Shown in pieces: positions 3,997 through 5,655 of a DNA stretch of 5,655 nucleotides. Location: NCBI GenBank assembly GCA_002509745.1, contig DAWK01000137.1, forward strand, positions 6,284 through 11,938. The letters run 5' to 3'. Under the pieces are notes generated by a model. The model searched no databases. It saw only the letters and a list, made by a program, of their open reading frames with translations, and was not told where the DNA came from. Each line of letters begins with the position of its first letter. The first letter of the stretch is position 1. The stretch comes from Methanobacteriaceae archaeon UBA349. Lineage in GTDB: Archaea; Methanobacteriota; Methanobacteria; Methanobacteriales; Methanobacteriaceae. The position numbers and the translations under genes are program-made.

Positions 3997-5655
3997 TTAA
4001 TCCTTTAAATCCGCTATTTCATCTGCAAAGGCCCCTAAAACCTTATCAGACAATCCTTCCAGGTACTTTAGGGAACCGGCACATTCGTGGCCTCCACCAT
4101 CAATTCCAGCTTCAGGAATGGCATCTGCCAGTTTCCTAACCACTTCATTTAAATTGAAGCCGAATTTTTCATTAACTGCATCGGTAGCCCTTATAACTCC
4201 AAAGTCCGGTCCAGTGGCCAAGGTGACTATAGGGCGCTCTTCGCCGTGTTTTTGTACCATAGCATCATGGACAAATCCACAGGTTTTTCCAGGAGCAGGG
4301 AAGGTAAACCGGTGGGCGTAAAGTTCTACATCCAGTACATTGAAGAGAACTCCATTATCTAATTCCTTGGATTTTAAGTTTGGTAAGGCAGCACGCAATT
4401 GGGTTGCAACACGTTTGTTAAATTCTTTATACAATGCATTTAAAAGCTTTTCGTGTTTGTCCTTGTTTTCCAAATTGAGAATGGTATCGATAATGCCTCT
4501 ACCATTCATAAATCGCAGATAAAATGCTTCAAAATCAATACATTGGGCTATTTTTTCCAAATCTTCTAAATTGTAACCTTTTGATTCGGCCAGTTTTATG
4601 TACTGGCTTGCCTCATCAGAACGGGCGTGATCTCCCACGGCTGCAATTCCAGGCAAGTGTAAAACTTTATCAGTGACATCGGGGTTCACCATTTTAGCTA
4701 CTTCCACAGAAAGTGCACCTGCTGTGATTTGAGAGTCTCCACCAACTAAATATGGGTTCACATGCACATCCACGTATTCATCAACTTGCACTTTACCATC
4801 TATGACTTCTCCAGGGAAGTGGTGATCAATTACCACTATTTCAATGCCGTATATTTTGGCCTTCATCAGGGCCAGAATGTCTTCTTCTGTGGATCCATTA
4901 TCCAGGAGAACTATTAATGGTAATTTTTGGCCGTGGCGTTCGAAATCTTCCAGTGCAAAGGATAAATCCTTAACAACATCTTCTAATTCGTAAAAGGGTG
5001 CTTTACTCGGAGCCCTTTTAAAGTAATGCCATTCAGCATCGCTATTGTGATTCAATTCTATTAATAAAGGAACCACGGCTTTTTCCATGGCCACACCAGC
5101 ACAGATTCCATCTGCATCGGCATGGTGCCTAACTAGGATTGATCTTCCGTCAAATACGGCTCTTCTAATGGCGTGAGCGGCTTCTTTCATTTTTGGCCGT
5201 AGCTTTTCCAGTGTTTCACTTTCAATCAGAATTTCAGTGGTTTCAGGCTGGGCCTTCTCATCAATTGCTGCATCAATAAGCTTTCTAATTTCCTCTGATT
5301 CTTCGCTGGAAAGGCCTTCAATAGATTGAGATTCAATCTGGATTTTTCCACTGTGCTGGTTAACTTCACCAATTACTTCCGCAATATCGCCCATATCTAT
5401 TTCCGGATAGACTCTAACTCCTGCTTCATCAAAGGCGGCAGCCCAAGTAGTGCTGGTCTCGTCAGATATGGTGAATATAGTAGGTCCGGAGGTCTGTTGA
5501 ATCTGAATTACTTCTCCCACTATTCTTACATTTCTTCCCAGAGTTTTAGTAGTTATATCTCCAATTAAAGTACGGGCCAGATTCTTTTTAAGTGTAACCA
5601 GTTCATAATCTCCTTTTATGTTGGCTGGTCCTAAGTCCACTTCTCTTCTTTGAGG
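3997..5655 (-). CDS. Archaeal RecJ-like DHH phosphoesterase with OB fold (COG1107-like), 5' end outside the window
   Basis: A probable metal-dependent nuclease or phosphodiesterase of the DHH/DHHA1 superfamily. Numbering from the GTG at 5640 gives 547 residues. An OB-fold domain spans about 36-108 (NVRIVGEV to QIESQSIEG). A helical linker follows (112-160). The DHH domain has motif I HHADADG (172-178), motif II LLDNGS with Asp247, motif III DHH (272-274) and motif IV VGDHA (Gly336-Asp337). The DHHA1 domain ends with GGGHECAG (515-522). All expected metal ligands appear intact. The order matches archaea-specific RecJ-like proteins, which usually start with a DnaJ-type zinc finger; none is visible here. 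The frame stays open through the last codon of the window (PQRRE before the GTG) and no ribosome binding site precedes that GTG, so it is probably internal and the gene continues to the right. The substrate (single-stranded DNA, RNA or a nucleotide) cannot be settled from sequence. Confidence 0.88.
   Translation of the reverse strand, partial: PQRREVDLGPANIKGDYELVTLKKNLARTLIGDITTKTLGRNVRIVGEVIQIQQTSGPTIFTISDETSTTWAAAFDEAGVRVYPEIDMGDIAEVIGEVNQHSGKIQIESQSIEGLSSEESEEIRKLIDAAIDEKAQPETTEILIESETLEKLRPKMKEAAHAIRRAVFDGRSILVRHHADADGICAGVAMEKAVVPLLIELNHNSDAEWHYFKRAPSKAPFYELEDVVKDLSFALEDFERHGQKLPLIVLLDNGSTEEDILALMKAKIYGIEIVVIDHHFPGEVIDGKVQVDEYVDVHVNPYLVGGDSQITAGALSVEVAKMVNPDVTDKVLHLPGIAAVGDHARSDEASQYIKLAESKGYNLEDLEKIAQCIDFEAFYLRFMNGRGIIDTILNLENKDKHEKLLNALYKEFNKRVATQLRAALPNLKSKELDNGVLFNVLDVELYAHRFTFPAPGKTCGFVHDAMVQKHGEERPIVTLATGPDFGVIRATDAVNEKFGFNLNEVVRKLADAIPEAGIDGGGHECAGSLKYLEGLSDKVLGAFADEIADLKD

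Noticed and set aside
4118..4522. Two short plus-strand open frames inside the DHH gene
   Set aside because: Both are antisense to the conserved DHHA1 region and lack start signals; they are shadows.
5326..5568. Plus-strand open frame of 80 codons opposite the OB-fold domain
   Set aside because: Antisense to a well-supported domain, with no ribosome binding site and no recognisable product.
1..5655. CRISPR array, tRNA, rRNA, insertion sequence or prophage genes
   Set aside because: No regularly spaced repeats, no cloverleaf or rRNA-like sequence, no transposase or integrase motif and no phage structural gene was seen on either strand.

Overview
The window looks like chromosomal DNA of a methanogenic archaeon, most likely of the Methanobacteriales (Methanobacterium-like). 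The evidence is a large DHH phosphoesterase of the archaea-specific OB-fold/RecJ-like type (COG1107-like), GG(A)GGTG-type ribosome binding sites, very AT-rich gene-free stretches with TATA-like elements and oligo-T tracts instead of bacterial -35/-10 boxes and GC-rich hairpins, and compact genes of about 27-50% GC. The genus is an inference from style and gene content; there is no rRNA to confirm it.

Layout. 1-226 is AT-rich leader. Three genes then read rightwards: endonuclease III (nth, about 227/251-877), a small DUF2085-type membrane protein (980-1360), and a zinc-ribbon protein with one membrane anchor and an outer beta-rich domain (1344-1970). The last two overlap by 17 bases and are probably translationally coupled. 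A short convergent gap (1971-2041) carries oligo-T tracts for both strands. Three genes then read leftwards: a 101-residue protein of unknown function (2042-2347), a CPA-superfamily cation/proton antiporter (2524-3723), and the DHH/OB-fold exonuclease-like protein (3997 to beyond the right edge). The antiporter and the DHH gene are separated by 273 bases of AT-rich DNA that holds a perfect 11-bp inverted repeat around a TATA-like core.

Function. Two genes concern nucleic acids: nth (base excision repair of oxidised pyrimidines) and the DHH protein (probable nuclease or phosphodiesterase). The antiporter serves pH and Na+/K+ homeostasis. The two small membrane proteins and the 101-residue protein have no established role. 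I see no mobile element, CRISPR array, tRNA, rRNA or prophage signature, and no convincing new multi-gene system.

The most useful details are: (1) nth homology runs upstream of the first ATG into codons with no ATG/GTG/TTG, pointing to an ATT start behind a GGTG motif or to a sequence error; (2) one of the four iron-sulphur cysteines of endonuclease III is replaced by histidine; (3) the zinc-ribbon protein has a sequon-rich outer linker; (4) the middle block (980-2347) is much more AT-rich than the conserved genes on either side.
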